Positions 15,139-22,936 of a DNA stretch of 30,799 nucleotides are shown in pieces (within the stretch, counting starts at the first letter, position 1; each line of letters begins with the position of its first letter). A model generated the notes under the pieces. The model saw only the letters and a program-made list of their open reading frames with translations, had not been told where the DNA came from and searched no databases. The translations under genes were made by a program, and so were the position numbers. The stretch is from Rickettsiaceae bacterium 4572_127 (GTDB lineage: Bacteria; Pseudomonadota; Alphaproteobacteria; Rs-D84; NBLK01): the NCBI GenBank assembly GCA_002084505.1, contig NBLK01000001.1, positions 1 through 30,799 on the forward strand, written 5' to 3'.

Positions 15139-15795
15139 ATGGATGTAAATATAACAGGTGGGGCGGGACGGCTTCAAGGAGTTTTTCAAAAGGGAACTAG
15201 CAATAAAATGGCTTTGATTCTACCGGGGAATATGGATTCAAAATCTCATATGAACGATAGGGTTTCTTATTCCATGTTTTTGGCTTTTGCTCGGCAGGGT
15301 TTTTCAACTTTGCGATTTAATTTCCGAGGAACAGGATTGTCTCAAGGGAAAATTGAGGAAGCAGAGGAAGAAATTTTAGAAGATGCATCTTCGGCTTTGG
15401 ATTGGCTAAAAAATAAAAATGAACATGAGCTACATCAAAATGTTTGGATTGTAGGAAATGAGCGAGGGGCTTATGCTGGAATGCAACTTTTAATGCGACG
15501 ACCTGAGGTTAAAAAATTTATTTCTATTGCTCCATCTGTAAATAAATTTGATTTTTCATTTTTAACACTTTGTCCGTGTTCTGGTTTGATTATTCATCCT
15601 GATTTAGGAAATGAAATGAAGGGGATAAAATTAGAATCTCTTGCCAGACAATTAAACGAACAAAAAGAAATAGATATAAAATTTCAGAGAATAAAAGGTG
15701 CTAATTCGTCGTTTGATACAGGTCTAAAAGAGTTATATAAACATGTTGAAGATTATATTGTTACTGAGCAGGATAAAAAAGAAAGACTATTATAG
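15139..15795 (+). CDS. Alpha/beta-hydrolase-fold protein without a catalytic triad (COG2945-like)
   Basis: A 218-residue protein that follows the alphaproteobacterial COG2945-like hydrolases along its length: GGAGRLQGVF, then MNDRVSYSMFLAFARQGFSTLRFNFRGTGLSQG, then MQLLMRRPEVKKFISIAPSVNKFDFSFL. The expected catalytic positions are changed. The nucleophile elbow G-x-S-x-G reads GNERG (106-110, Glu in place of Ser). The HGDQD-type acid region reads IHPDLGNE, and the GADHFF histidine segment reads GANSSF (187-192). The usual HPHP loop near residue 29 is also lost. It is probably a non-enzymatic relative. Its stop overlaps the GTG start of acpS by one base. Confidence 0.8.
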   Translation: MDVNITGGAGRLQGVFQKGTSNKMALILPGNMDSKSHMNDRVSYSMFLAFARQGFSTLRFNFRGTGLSQGKIEEAEEEILEDASSALDWLKNKNEHELHQNVWIVGNERGAYAGMQLLMRRPEVKKFISIAPSVNKFDFSFLTLCPCSGLIIHPDLGNEMKGIKLESLARQLNEQKEIDIKFQRIKGANSSFDTGLKELYKHVEDYIVTEQDKKERLL

Positions 15796-16172
15796 TGCAT
15801 GGAATTGGAGTTGATTTAGTAGATATTTCTAGAATTTCTAAAATTTTAGAAAAAGAAAAAACTGCTTTTATAAATAGGATTTGCTCGGAGAATGAGAAAT
15901 TAGAACTAAATGAGTTATCAGGAGAGAAGCTCGTAAATAAAGTTTCTAAAATGTTTGCAGTTAAAGAAGCGGTTTCAAAAGCATTTGGGACAGGGATTCG
16001 ATTAGGAATTAATTTTGCAGATATTGAATTGCAAAAGGATGAGTTAGGAAAGCCTTTTGTGAAGCTTTATGGAACTACAAAAAACTTTTTTGAAAAAAAT
16101 ATAGAGGGGAAAATTGAAGTATCCCTTGCAGATGAAAAAAATCTAACAATCGCTTTTGTCGTCATCCAATAA
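15795..16172 (+). CDS. acpS: Holo-[acyl-carrier-protein] synthase
   Basis: Transfers 4'-phosphopantetheine from CoA to acyl carrier protein. The 125-residue protein begins MHGIGVDLVDISRISKIL, with the metal-binding Asp in GVDLVDI. The second signature is KMFAVKEAVSKAFGTGI, and the length is normal. The start is GTG at 15795, whose first base is the last base of the preceding stop codon, implying coupled translation. A hairpin terminator begins at the stop codon. Confidence 0.94.
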   Translation: MHGIGVDLVDISRISKILEKEKTAFINRICSENEKLELNELSGEKLVNKVSKMFAVKEAVSKAFGTGIRLGINFADIELQKDELGKPFVKLYGTTKNFFEKNIEGKIEVSLADEKNLTIAFVVIQ

Positions 16173-16198
16173 AAAAAATCCCTTTCGGGATTTTTTTT
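16171..16198. terminator. Bidirectional terminator between acpS and the phosphatase gene
   Basis: A 12-bp stem AAAAAAAATCCC / GGGATTTTTTTT with TTTC loop, with T-runs on both strands, placed between convergent genes. Confidence 0.88.
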
Positions 16199-16211
16199 AA
16201 TCAGAGTTTTA

Positions 16212-16850
16212 TTACATATCTAAAATTTTATGTGGGCGAAGATTCCAATCAGTACAAGTCCAATTTTCATCACCTTCTTCTTTTTCCATAACAACAAGTC
16301 CACCAGTAGCAATTTTAATTTTATGATCTTTTGCAAAAGCATCAAAATCACCAGTTAAATGCGGTGAAAATCTTAAAATTCCATTACTAGTTACAATAAG
16401 AACTCGTTTTCCTTTGTATTTTTCTTCTGTTTCTTTAGCTATTTTTTTCCACATATCAATAATTGCTTGTGGATCAACTTTCCAACCATTTGGAACAGTG
16501 GCATCTTTATTCCATTTATCAAGAGCATCTTGTCCTAGACGAGCGACAACTTCTTCTTCTGGTTTTCCTTCGTCTTGTCCATAATCAATTTCAATTAAAC
16601 GATCGTCTTTAATTATTTTTTCTCCTGTTTCCATGGCTTTAACAGCTTGTTCTGCAGTCTGCATAGTTCTTTTTAATGGAGCTGAGAAAATTGCATCTGG
16701 CAATAAATTTTCTTTTTTTAGGTAAAGTCCTAGTGCTGTTCCGCGAACTTCTTCTGTTAGTGGTAAATCAGTTCCACCGCCAACTCGTAAGATTATATCT
16801 CCTTTTGCAAAAGTGTTTCCATGTCTTACTAATAGTAATGTTGTTTTCAT
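16212..16850 (-). CDS. Histidine-phosphatase-family protein with altered second catalytic His
   Basis: A 212-residue member of the phosphoglycerate-mutase-like superfamily. It has the phosphohistidine motif LLVRHGNTF (His10), RTMQTAEQA, and the acid EIDYGQDEGKPEEEV. The place of the second catalytic His (usually V-T-H-G-G) reads VTSNGILRF, so Ser replaces His. Some family branches do show TSNG here, and the enzyme may still act, or it may be a divergent phosphatase. The substrate cannot be read from sequence. AAAGGA lies before the ATG. It is transcribed toward acpS. Confidence 0.82.
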   Translation of the reverse strand: MKTTLLLVRHGNTFAKGDIILRVGGGTDLPLTEEVRGTALGLYLKKENLLPDAIFSAPLKRTMQTAEQAVKAMETGEKIIKDDRLIEIDYGQDEGKPEEEVVARLGQDALDKWNKDATVPNGWKVDPQAIIDMWKKIAKETEEKYKGKRVLIVTSNGILRFSPHLTGDFDAFAKDHKIKIATGGLVVMEKEEGDENWTCTDWNLRPHKILDM

Positions 16851-16898
16851 AATTTTTTCCTTTCAATTTGAGTGATTACATTTTTTAATAGTTTTTTT

Positions 16899-16963
16899 AC
16901 CCCGCCCCAAAATATCTAAAGATATTTCGACCCTCCCACAAGGGGTGGGTGATAGACCGAGTT
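16899..16963 (+). repeat. Hairpin repeat element, solo copy (R1)
   Basis: Starts TACCCCGCCCCAAA, with an internal palindrome AAATATCT-AA-AGATATTT and then a second hairpin CCCAC..GTGGG, ending TGATAGACCGAGTTT. It is shared with the paired copies at 25686-25742 and 25900-25963. A few tens of bases further on comes CTTGCTTAC, the reverse of the microsatellite unit at 25741. The gap between the phosphatase gene and kdsB holds this element and the kdsB terminator. Confidence 0.75.
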
Positions 16964-17116
16964 TGCAGTGAGGCAGGAATCTCACTGAATCGTTTTTTCT
17001 TGCTTACTGCTCGCCTCTTGTGAGAAATGCAAAATAGTTCTAGGTATTTTTTTGATGGATAATATAACCAATTAATTAAAATTAATATACTACACAATTC
17101 AAGATTATGCAATAAA

Positions 17117-17144
17117 AAAATGGATTTCATTTGAAATCCATTTT
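17117..17144 (-). terminator. Terminator of kdsB
   Basis: A 13-bp perfect stem AAAATGGATTTCA / TGAAATCCATTTT, with runs of T on both strands, immediately downstream of kdsB. Confidence 0.8.
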
Positions 17145-17153
17145 ATTTTTTTC

Positions 17154-18029
17154 TTAACCTAAAAGCTCTCCGCATTCTTTAACGATTGCTTCAGCTCTTT
17201 TTAAGTCTTCTGGTGAATCTAATCCACTCATTCCTTTATAATGTCTGTAATCAACCTTTACAACTTTAACTTTAACTCCGTTTTCTAGGAATTTAAGCTG
17301 TTCAAGTCCTTCACAAAGATTTCCGTAAACAGTTTCTTTGTAGTTGTCTAGTTTTTTTAGAACGGCATAAGTGTATCCATAAAGTCCAATGTGTCTTAGT
17401 ATTGGAGAGTATTTAGGACTTAGTTCTTTCATTTTATCAATTTTTCTAAGAGACGGAATAATTGTTTTTGAGAACCAAATAGCATCAAATTCTGAGTTTT
17501 CAATGATTGGTTTCATTAAATTTTCACCCTTAGGCAATTTAACAACTGCACAAGTTCCTGAGAAAGGAGTTGTTTTTTTGTTTTCTTTTAGTTTTTCAGC
17601 TTCTTCCCAAGTAAGATTAACAACTGGTGTTACAACATCTAGTTTAGGATCATTTAAGTAAGCTTGAGCCATTTGTTCGATAAACCAAGGTGGGCATAGA
17701 GGTAAGTCTCCTTGAAGATTAAGTATAAATTCAGGGTTGATTCCCATAACTTTTACTAAATCTAGGATTCTGTCTGTTCCTGTTTCTGCTTGATCGTCAG
17801 TCATATAGCTATCTATGTTGTTAGCTTTACAGAAATCCATGATTCTTTTGTCTTCTGTTGCTACGGCACATTGTATCATTCCTTTTGGAAATTTGCTAAC
17901 GGCTGCTTGGGCATTTTCCCAAACTCGTAGTAGCATTTCTTTTCCACAAATTTTTACTAGTGGTTTTCCTGGTAAACGAGTTGAACCATATCTGGCAGGT
18001 ATCCCGATTAATATTTTTGGAGATGTCAT
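17154..18029 (-). CDS. kdsB: 3-deoxy-manno-octulosonate cytidylyltransferase (CMP-Kdo synthetase)
   Basis: Activates Kdo with CTP for attachment to lipid A. The 291-residue protein opens with IGIPARYGSTRLPGKPL, the nucleotide-binding signature. It also has ETGTDRIL, FILNLQGDLPL (usually NVQGDEP), HIGLYGYTYAVL and LEQLKFLENG, and ends SGLDSPEDLKRAE. It is about 40 residues longer than typical KdsB because of extended stretches in the middle, and GDLPL replaces GDEP, so it is somewhat divergent. kdsA lies about 4 kb away. GAAAGG precedes the ATG. Confidence 0.9.
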   Translation of the reverse strand: MTSPKILIGIPARYGSTRLPGKPLVKICGKEMLLRVWENAQAAVSKFPKGMIQCAVATEDKRIMDFCKANNIDSYMTDDQAETGTDRILDLVKVMGINPEFILNLQGDLPLCPPWFIEQMAQAYLNDPKLDVVTPVVNLTWEEAEKLKENKKTTPFSGTCAVVKLPKGENLMKPIIENSEFDAIWFSKTIIPSLRKIDKMKELSPKYSPILRHIGLYGYTYAVLKKLDNYKETVYGNLCEGLEQLKFLENGVKVKVVKVDYRHYKGMSGLDSPEDLKRAEAIVKECGELLG

Positions 18030-18109
18030 GTTGAGACCTTTCTTTTTTAGTTAATTAAATATTTACGACTTTTTTAATATATATTGTTATAAAAAAAAAG
18101 CAAGAAAAA

Positions 18110-18127
18110 AATCCCTAAAAAGGGATT
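18110..18127 (-). terminator. Terminator downstream of the 259-residue protein gene
   Basis: Stem AATCCCT / AGGGATT with an AAAA loop. On the minus strand it is followed by TTTTTT, at the end of the gene at 18141-18920. Confidence 0.75.
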
Positions 18128-18140
18128 CTTTATTTATATT

Positions 18141-18920
18141 TTATCTTCCTTTTAGTTTTTCTGCTGTCTGTTTTATCATTTCAATTACATTAGGATTGTA
18201 ATCAATAGAAAAATCAGATGCTTTTTCTATTGGTCCATCTCGTTTTAAAGTTTTCTCTAAGTAATCTTCAAAATCTTCTTTACTTAAATCTTTATAATGT
18301 TTCATATTTGATTTAACAGATTCATTTTTAGAAGCAATTCCCATCATTTTTTTATATTCTTCTAATGTTTTGGGAGGTTTAATGTGAACAAAAGTTTTTC
18401 CAGCATCTTTTAATTTTTTAAATAGAATTGGATAATTTATAATTTTTGCTCCAGCATAAAATGGAATTGCTTTTTGTGAGATATGAGCTTCAACTAATTT
18501 AGTCCAACTAAGTTCTTGTACTTCTGAATAAGTTGCATCAAAGAGTGCGGTTTCTGTATAGCTTCCGTTTGTTTGCTTATTTTTAGAACGGAATCCATTT
18601 TTATTTTTAATAGTCCCTGTTAAGACTAAGTCAAAAATAGTTCTTTCTACTTGTGTGTTAAAATCAGCTATTGGTTTAGCAAAGGCTTCATGTAAAACTC
18701 TTGCTATTACTTCATACCCAGTGGCAGGTACACCTAAAAATACAATGTTATTATAACGTGCTTCAAAGACTTTTTTTACTTCTTTTATATCAGCTTTAGA
18801 GTATCCATCAATAGATTTTTCCAAATTATATCCAAAATCATGGGTATATCCTTGTTCTTTTGCTTTTTTTTGGTAGATATTTTTTATTTGATTAGGTAAG
18901 TCATAGTAAAATTGTGTCAT
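18141..18920 (-). CDS. Unrecognised protein, possible P-loop/sulfotransferase-like fold
   Basis: A 259-residue soluble protein without signal peptide. Near residue 57 it has NIVFLGVPATGYEVIARVLHEAF, a strand-loop-helix that looks like a phosphate-binding loop of the kind in sulfotransferases and related P-loop folds. Later it has FVHIKPPKTLEEYKKMM. I do not recognise the family. It is divergent from an equally unknown gene through a shared symmetric promoter region (18952-19024) and close to a glycosyltransferase gene. This suggests a surface-sugar role, but that is only inference from position. Confidence 0.65.
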   Translation of the reverse strand: MTQFYYDLPNQIKNIYQKKAKEQGYTHDFGYNLEKSIDGYSKADIKEVKKVFEARYNNIVFLGVPATGYEVIARVLHEAFAKPIADFNTQVERTIFDLVLTGTIKNKNGFRSKNKQTNGSYTETALFDATYSEVQELSWTKLVEAHISQKAIPFYAGAKIINYPILFKKLKDAGKTFVHIKPPKTLEEYKKMMGIASKNESVKSNMKHYKDLSKEDFEDYLEKTLKRDGPIEKASDFSIDYNPNVIEMIKQTAEKLKGR

Positions 18921-18951
18921 TTTTCATCCTTTTGTTTTATTAACGAATTGA

Positions 18952-18980
18952 ATTATAGGGGATATGTTTTTTTAAGTCAA
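18952..18980 (-). promoter_or_regulatory. Promoter of the 259-residue protein gene
   Basis: On the minus strand TTGACT (18975-18980), a 17-nt spacer and TATAAT (18952-18957). Confidence 0.75.
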
Positions 18981-19001
18981 CAAAATAATTTCTTGTTGAC
19001 T
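18975..19001. promoter_or_regulatory. Perfect inverted repeat joining two divergent promoters
   Basis: AGTCAACAA, a 9-nt spacer, then TTGTTGACT. Each arm contains the -35 box of one of the two back-to-back promoters, so one symmetric site covers both. It is a candidate operator or a mirrored promoter pair. Confidence 0.65.
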
Positions 19002-19024
19002 AATTTTTTTTAATTTTCTATAAT
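18996..19024 (+). promoter_or_regulatory. Promoter of the 249-residue protein gene
   Basis: TTGACT (18996-19001), a 17-nt spacer and TATAAT (19019-19024): one of the two best promoter matches in the window. Confidence 0.78.
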
Positions 19025-19076
19025 GATTAGCGAATCACTTGCAATGATGCAAATGAATAAAAATAAAGGATAAAAA

Positions 19077-19826
19077 ATGAGAAAATATAAATCTTTAAAT
19101 GAATTTGATACAGTTGATGGAAGACAGCTTGGAGCTTACTCTGTTTTTGCTGCATTAGCCTCTTTATATACAGAAAAAAAATATGGTGCTAATCCAAATC
19201 ATCCAATGTATGAAATTGCTAAAGCAAATGGTATTGAAGTAGTTGCTTCAAATGAATTACAACCACATTTTAATAATGTAAAGCATTTAGTTGATTATAC
19301 AAAAATGGCTAACAAAGTAAAAGAACAAGGTTTTATTTTACCTGAGTTTAATGAAGAATGTATATTGGAAAACCTATCAGGTGGAAAAGATATAATTCTT
19401 AATGAAAATTTAGCGATGTTTGAGGGAAAAATAATTGTAGCACCAAATGCTCTACAAGGAAAAGCTATTGAAGCTGGAACTGTTCCTGAGCAAAAATATG
19501 ATTTTGTGAAAAAACATAGTCTTTCAAAAGAAGATGTGATTCTACTTGAAAACTATGCAATTAAAGAGGGGGAAAAAGCAGGTATTTACAGTACTTTTGA
19601 ATTTCCAAATGGGGAGCTTTACAAATTATCAAATGAAACTAGCTTTATCCCATTAGCTAAGATTGCTGAACAAGCGTCTAAAATACATTCAGTGACACAA
19701 ACTATTACTCCGTTTTCTCTTATTTTTGGAAATGCTGGTTATATTGCAACAAATAATAAAGAATGGCCGAAACGTGCTGAGCCGTTTGGTGGAAAAATTG
19801 TTCAGACAGAAATGAAAGTAAGATAG
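19077..19826 (+). CDS. Unrecognised 249-residue cytoplasmic protein
   Basis: A soluble protein with no signal peptide or membrane segment and no motif I can name. It starts MRKYKSLNEFDTVDGRQLGAYSVFAALASLY, and its middle contains KIIVAPNALQGKAIEAGTVPEQK. A weak AAAGGA site precedes the ATG at 19077. It has a strong promoter with a long AT-rich leader and its own terminator, so it is probably monocistronic. It is divergent from another unknown gene and followed by a glycosyltransferase-like gene. The composition is ordinary for the window. Confidence 0.72.
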   Translation: MRKYKSLNEFDTVDGRQLGAYSVFAALASLYTEKKYGANPNHPMYEIAKANGIEVVASNELQPHFNNVKHLVDYTKMANKVKEQGFILPEFNEECILENLSGGKDIILNENLAMFEGKIIVAPNALQGKAIEAGTVPEQKYDFVKKHSLSKEDVILLENYAIKEGEKAGIYSTFEFPNGELYKLSNETSFIPLAKIAEQASKIHSVTQTITPFSLIFGNAGYIATNNKEWPKRAEPFGGKIVQTEMKVR

Positions 19827-19841
19827 TAAAAAGATATAGGT

Positions 19842-19867
19842 GAAAAATCCCCTTTTGGGGATTTTTC
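19842..19867 (+). terminator. Terminator of the 249-residue protein gene
   Basis: An 11-bp stem GAAAAATCCCC / GGGGATTTTTC with TTTT loop, between two genes on the same strand. Confidence 0.85.
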
Positions 19868-19895
19868 CTTATTTTTATAACAAAAAGGATATGAA

Positions 19896-21044
19896 ATGAC
19901 AAAGAAAATAAAAGTACATTACATTTTTAATACACCGTCACAAGTAAAAAAAGGAAATGAAATTATAAAAGATCATTTTGCTAAGCCAGAAGAAGATATT
20001 CATTTTCCTCATGTGTCAGGGGCGACTTCTCGATTTGGTGGAACTTATATTGGAGAACACTTAAAAAAAGAAGGAGCAAATATTTCTTATCATCATGTTT
20101 CTGATAAAACAGGAGCAAAAACTCCGAAGGAATTAGGAATAGAAGCAGGAGATATTGTTTTTCTAATTAAAGGACTCGATAAAGCTTGTGCTGATACTCT
20201 AAAAAATATAAAAGATGCTGGTATAGTTTGTGGTTATCACATTGCCGATCCACATTATTTAAATACAGATGATGTTGCAAAGAAAAAAAGAGAGAATCAA
20301 ATAAGAAATATTATAACTGCAAATTTTATTGTAGCAACATCTGATGAATTAAATAAGAACCTTACTGCAAATTTTAAAGAAAAAACAATATATACAATTA
20401 AAGATGCTATTGATACAAAATATAAAATACCTAATTGGTTGCCAAAAAAAGACTTAACTCTAACTACAACAGGATATGCCAAAAGTCTTCCTGAGGTGCA
20501 TGCCTCACTTGATGAGCTAAAAGCATTAGATATTGATATAGAATACAAAATAACATCAGCTCTACAAAGAAAAGCTGACAAAGATCACGGAGCAGGTGGA
20601 GTGTATGAGGAAATACAAAGTTTTAATGCTCCTAACTTAAATGTTATTTTAGAAAACTATACAACACTTAAAACCATTAAGAATTTTGCTAATGCTGATG
20701 TTTGTTTAATTCCTTCATTAAAAGAAGTAGATATGACAGAACATAAAGCAATGTGGACGAAAGCAAAAGGAAATGGTCGTGTTATTATGGGGATAAATGC
20801 AGGACTTCCTGTTATAACTGATTTTAGTAGATTTGATAGCTATAGAGAGTTTGGAGAAAAAGGAGCTTTCTGGAAAGGTTCTATTTCTAAAACAATTAAA
20901 TATATTTTAAGTCCGGAAAATACAGAATTAATTAATGCTCAAATAATAGAAGGACAAAAAATCATTAAAAACAAATATGCAACAAAAGTTCTTGCTGAGA
21001 AATATTTAGATATTTTTGAAAAAGAATTAGAAAAAGTTCGTTAA
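19896..21044 (+). CDS. Glycosyltransferase-like protein (GT-B fold)
   Basis: A 382-residue soluble protein. The N-terminal half has a Rossmann-like pattern with FGGTYIGEHLKKEGANISYHHV and GDIVFLIKG. The C-terminal half has FANADVCLIPS, an 80-residue region with KAKGNGRVIMGINAGLPVITDF, and a closing helical segment. The ADVCLIPS then GxxAGLPVI order is the donor-binding signature of GT-B glycosyltransferases (GT4/GT1 type). No signal peptide is present, so it would act in the cytoplasm, possibly on a surface polysaccharide. The acceptor and sugar are unknown. It has an AAGGA site and its own terminator. Confidence 0.68.
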   Translation: MTKKIKVHYIFNTPSQVKKGNEIIKDHFAKPEEDIHFPHVSGATSRFGGTYIGEHLKKEGANISYHHVSDKTGAKTPKELGIEAGDIVFLIKGLDKACADTLKNIKDAGIVCGYHIADPHYLNTDDVAKKKRENQIRNIITANFIVATSDELNKNLTANFKEKTIYTIKDAIDTKYKIPNWLPKKDLTLTTTGYAKSLPEVHASLDELKALDIDIEYKITSALQRKADKDHGAGGVYEEIQSFNAPNLNVILENYTTLKTIKNFANADVCLIPSLKEVDMTEHKAMWTKAKGNGRVIMGINAGLPVITDFSRFDSYREFGEKGAFWKGSISKTIKYILSPENTELINAQIIEGQKIIKNKYATKVLAEKYLDIFEKELEKVR

Positions 21045-21060
21045 AAGTTATTAAAGGTTA

Positions 21061-21088
21061 AAAAAATCCCCTTTCGGGGATTTTTTTA
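21061..21088. terminator. Bidirectional terminator after the glycosyltransferase gene
   Basis: A 12-bp stem AAAAAAATCCCC / GGGGATTTTTTT with TTTC loop, lying between convergent genes. Confidence 0.88.
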
Positions 21089-21096
21089 TTTAGGTT

Positions 21097-21942
21097 TTAG
21101 AAACGAAAGAGAGGTTTTTTCTTTTCAAAGGTGCATGACCAGACGATTTGATTTCCAACCAAAATTTTCTGTTCTAGTCCGCCATCTTCTAAACACTTCA
21201 CAATATCATCTTTATCAACACTTTTCAAAGCCTTAGCATCAGGATTTCCCGCCATCAAAAGACCTTCTTTTGCATTGTTCTTTTTGTCTAAGTAGCCTAA
21301 TAATTTTGATTCAGTAAGATACAATCCTTTTTTCTTTCCTGTAAAACAAAGCTGACAGGAAAACTCAGCACTAACATATTTTCCCGAAAAAACAACTTTT
21401 ATCTCATCTTGTGGAGGAAGATTATCAGCTGTTTTAATTAAAAAACTAACTGGATAACCACAAGTTTTGTACCCTGATTTTTCTTTTTTCCCGTGCATTT
21501 CACGAGTAGTTGGATCACCACAGTAAACATAACCTAAGATATTTAGCTTTTTATCATAGACGATTCCTAATTCTGCTTCTGCTGTTAATTTACTCGTTGC
21601 TTTTGGCAATTTTATTTTTTGATTATAAGGAGAAATTAGCATTTTATTTGTCTCACGACTAAACCAAACAGGCGGAAAATCAGCTTCTTTTTCTCCATTA
21701 GCAAAATAACTTTTACCACTACCGAAAACATGCTTAGGAGTTATTATGCTCTTCAATCCACTCACTGCAACCTCAATAGAAGTCTCAGGAAGCTCGTTTA
21801 TAATTTTTTCAAACGACATATCTATGTAGTATTTTGGTTTTTCAGAAAGTTTGAAAGCCTGAATTGTTTCTGCTCCTTCTATTGGAAATTCCTTTAAAGC
21901 ATAAACAGAGTTGTCTTTCTTTGCTAATATAATTTTATTCAT
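21097..21942 (-). CDS. Fumarylacetoacetate-hydrolase-fold protein
   Basis: A 281-residue protein with features of the FAH superfamily: HVFGSGKSYFANGEKEADFPPVWFSRE (the usual GxNY/FxK region), AEAELGIVYDKK (the E-x-E metal ligands) and GYVYCGDPTTREMHG (the metal-binding Asp and TxRE). Family members hydrolyse or decarboxylate beta-diketo acids with Mg/Mn. The substrate here is unclear. It sits 12 nt after kdsA, with AAAGGA overlapping the kdsA end, so it is co-transcribed. A link to keto-sugar metabolism is possible but unproven. Confidence 0.62.
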   Translation of the reverse strand: MNKIILAKKDNSVYALKEFPIEGAETIQAFKLSEKPKYYIDMSFEKIINELPETSIEVAVSGLKSIITPKHVFGSGKSYFANGEKEADFPPVWFSRETNKMLISPYNQKIKLPKATSKLTAEAELGIVYDKKLNILGYVYCGDPTTREMHGKKEKSGYKTCGYPVSFLIKTADNLPPQDEIKVVFSGKYVSAEFSCQLCFTGKKKGLYLTESKLLGYLDKKNNAKEGLLMAGNPDAKALKSVDKDDIVKCLEDGGLEQKILVGNQIVWSCTFEKKKPLFRF

Positions 21943-21954
21943 AATTTAATCCTT

Positions 21955-22803
21955 TTATTTTAATTTTATTTCTGGGGTAGATTTTGCAAGCTCGTCAATT
22001 TTTTTAAGATTAGTTAAAAAAGCTTTTAGTTGTGAAAGTCTAACCATATTAGGTCCATCACAAGGAGCAATTTCAGGTTCTTGGTGAACTTCTAAAAACA
22101 CAGCTCCAACTCCTTGAATAAGTGCTGCACGAGCAATAGTTGGTACATATTTACGAGCTCCACCACTACAAGTTCCGCCAGTTGAAGGAGTTTGGACTGA
22201 ATGAGTCGCATCTATAACAACTGGATAACCTGTTTCTTTCATTTCAGGAATTCCACGAAAATCAACAACATAATTTCCATACCCCATTAAAGTTCCTCGC
22301 TCAGTCAAAAGAGTTCTATTATTTCCCGATTCTTCCATAATTTTAACTACATTTTTCATAGTGTGCGGAGCTAAGAATTGAGGTTTTTTCACATTTACAG
22401 GCTTTCCTTGTTTTGCTGCAGCTACTAATAAATCTGTTTGACGAGCTAAAAAAGCTGGAATTTGCAACATATCAACATGTTTAGCAACTTCTTCTGCCTG
22501 ACTTGGTAAATGTATATCTGTTATGCATGGAATACCTAGTGTTTCACGGATTTCATCAAAAACAGGCAAACCTTTTTCTATTCCTATTCCTCGTTTTCCA
22601 CTAATTGAAGAACGATTAGCTTTATCGAACGAAGATTTAAAGATATAAGGAATATCTAATTCTTTTGTAATTTTTTGAATTTCTGTTGCCATCATAAGGG
22701 CATGCTCACGAGTCTCCATAGCACATGGACCAGCAATTAGAACAAATGGCAAATCATTTCCAATTGTTATCTTATCGTTAATTTTAATATGTTTTGGTTG
22801 CAT
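21955..22803 (-). CDS. kdsA: 3-deoxy-D-manno-octulosonate 8-phosphate synthase
   Basis: Condenses arabinose 5-phosphate with PEP to Kdo-8-phosphate for lipid A core synthesis. Conserved blocks are FKSSFDKANRSS, IPAFLARQTDLL, VNVKKPQFLAP, and DATHSVQ. LIAGPCAME near residue 27 has the metal-ligand Cys that marks the metal-dependent class (E. coli has Asn). The His in DATHS, the Glu in FLEVHQEPE and the Asp in CDGPN complete the site. The start at 22803 (282 residues) is favoured over 22830 because AAAGGAG precedes it. It is followed by the FAH-fold gene. Confidence 0.95.
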   Translation of the reverse strand: MQPKHIKINDKITIGNDLPFVLIAGPCAMETREHALMMATEIQKITKELDIPYIFKSSFDKANRSSISGKRGIGIEKGLPVFDEIRETLGIPCITDIHLPSQAEEVAKHVDMLQIPAFLARQTDLLVAAAKQGKPVNVKKPQFLAPHTMKNVVKIMEESGNNRTLLTERGTLMGYGNYVVDFRGIPEMKETGYPVVIDATHSVQTPSTGGTCSGGARKYVPTIARAALIQGVGAVFLEVHQEPEIAPCDGPNMVRLSQLKAFLTNLKKIDELAKSTPEIKLK

Positions 22804-22873
22804 TTTATACTCCTTTGTTTTGCGAATCACAGCTAAATCCTAGCAATAAAAAAAATTATAAGCAAGATTTTTC

Positions 22874-22901
22874 TTGAAATGAAAATAGATATGAGTATTC
22901 T
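22874..22901 (+). promoter_or_regulatory. Possible promoter of mlaE
   Basis: TTGAAA at 22874-22879, a 16-nt spacer and TATTCT at 22896-22901, about 35 nt before the mlaE start. Confidence 0.35.
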
Positions 22902-22936
22902 TACATATTATTATTATCAATTGAAAGATATCTACT

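Noticed and set aside
16897..17130. Minus-strand open frame between the phosphatase gene and kdsB
   Set aside because: It lies on repeat R1 and the kdsB terminator and has no recognisable protein features.
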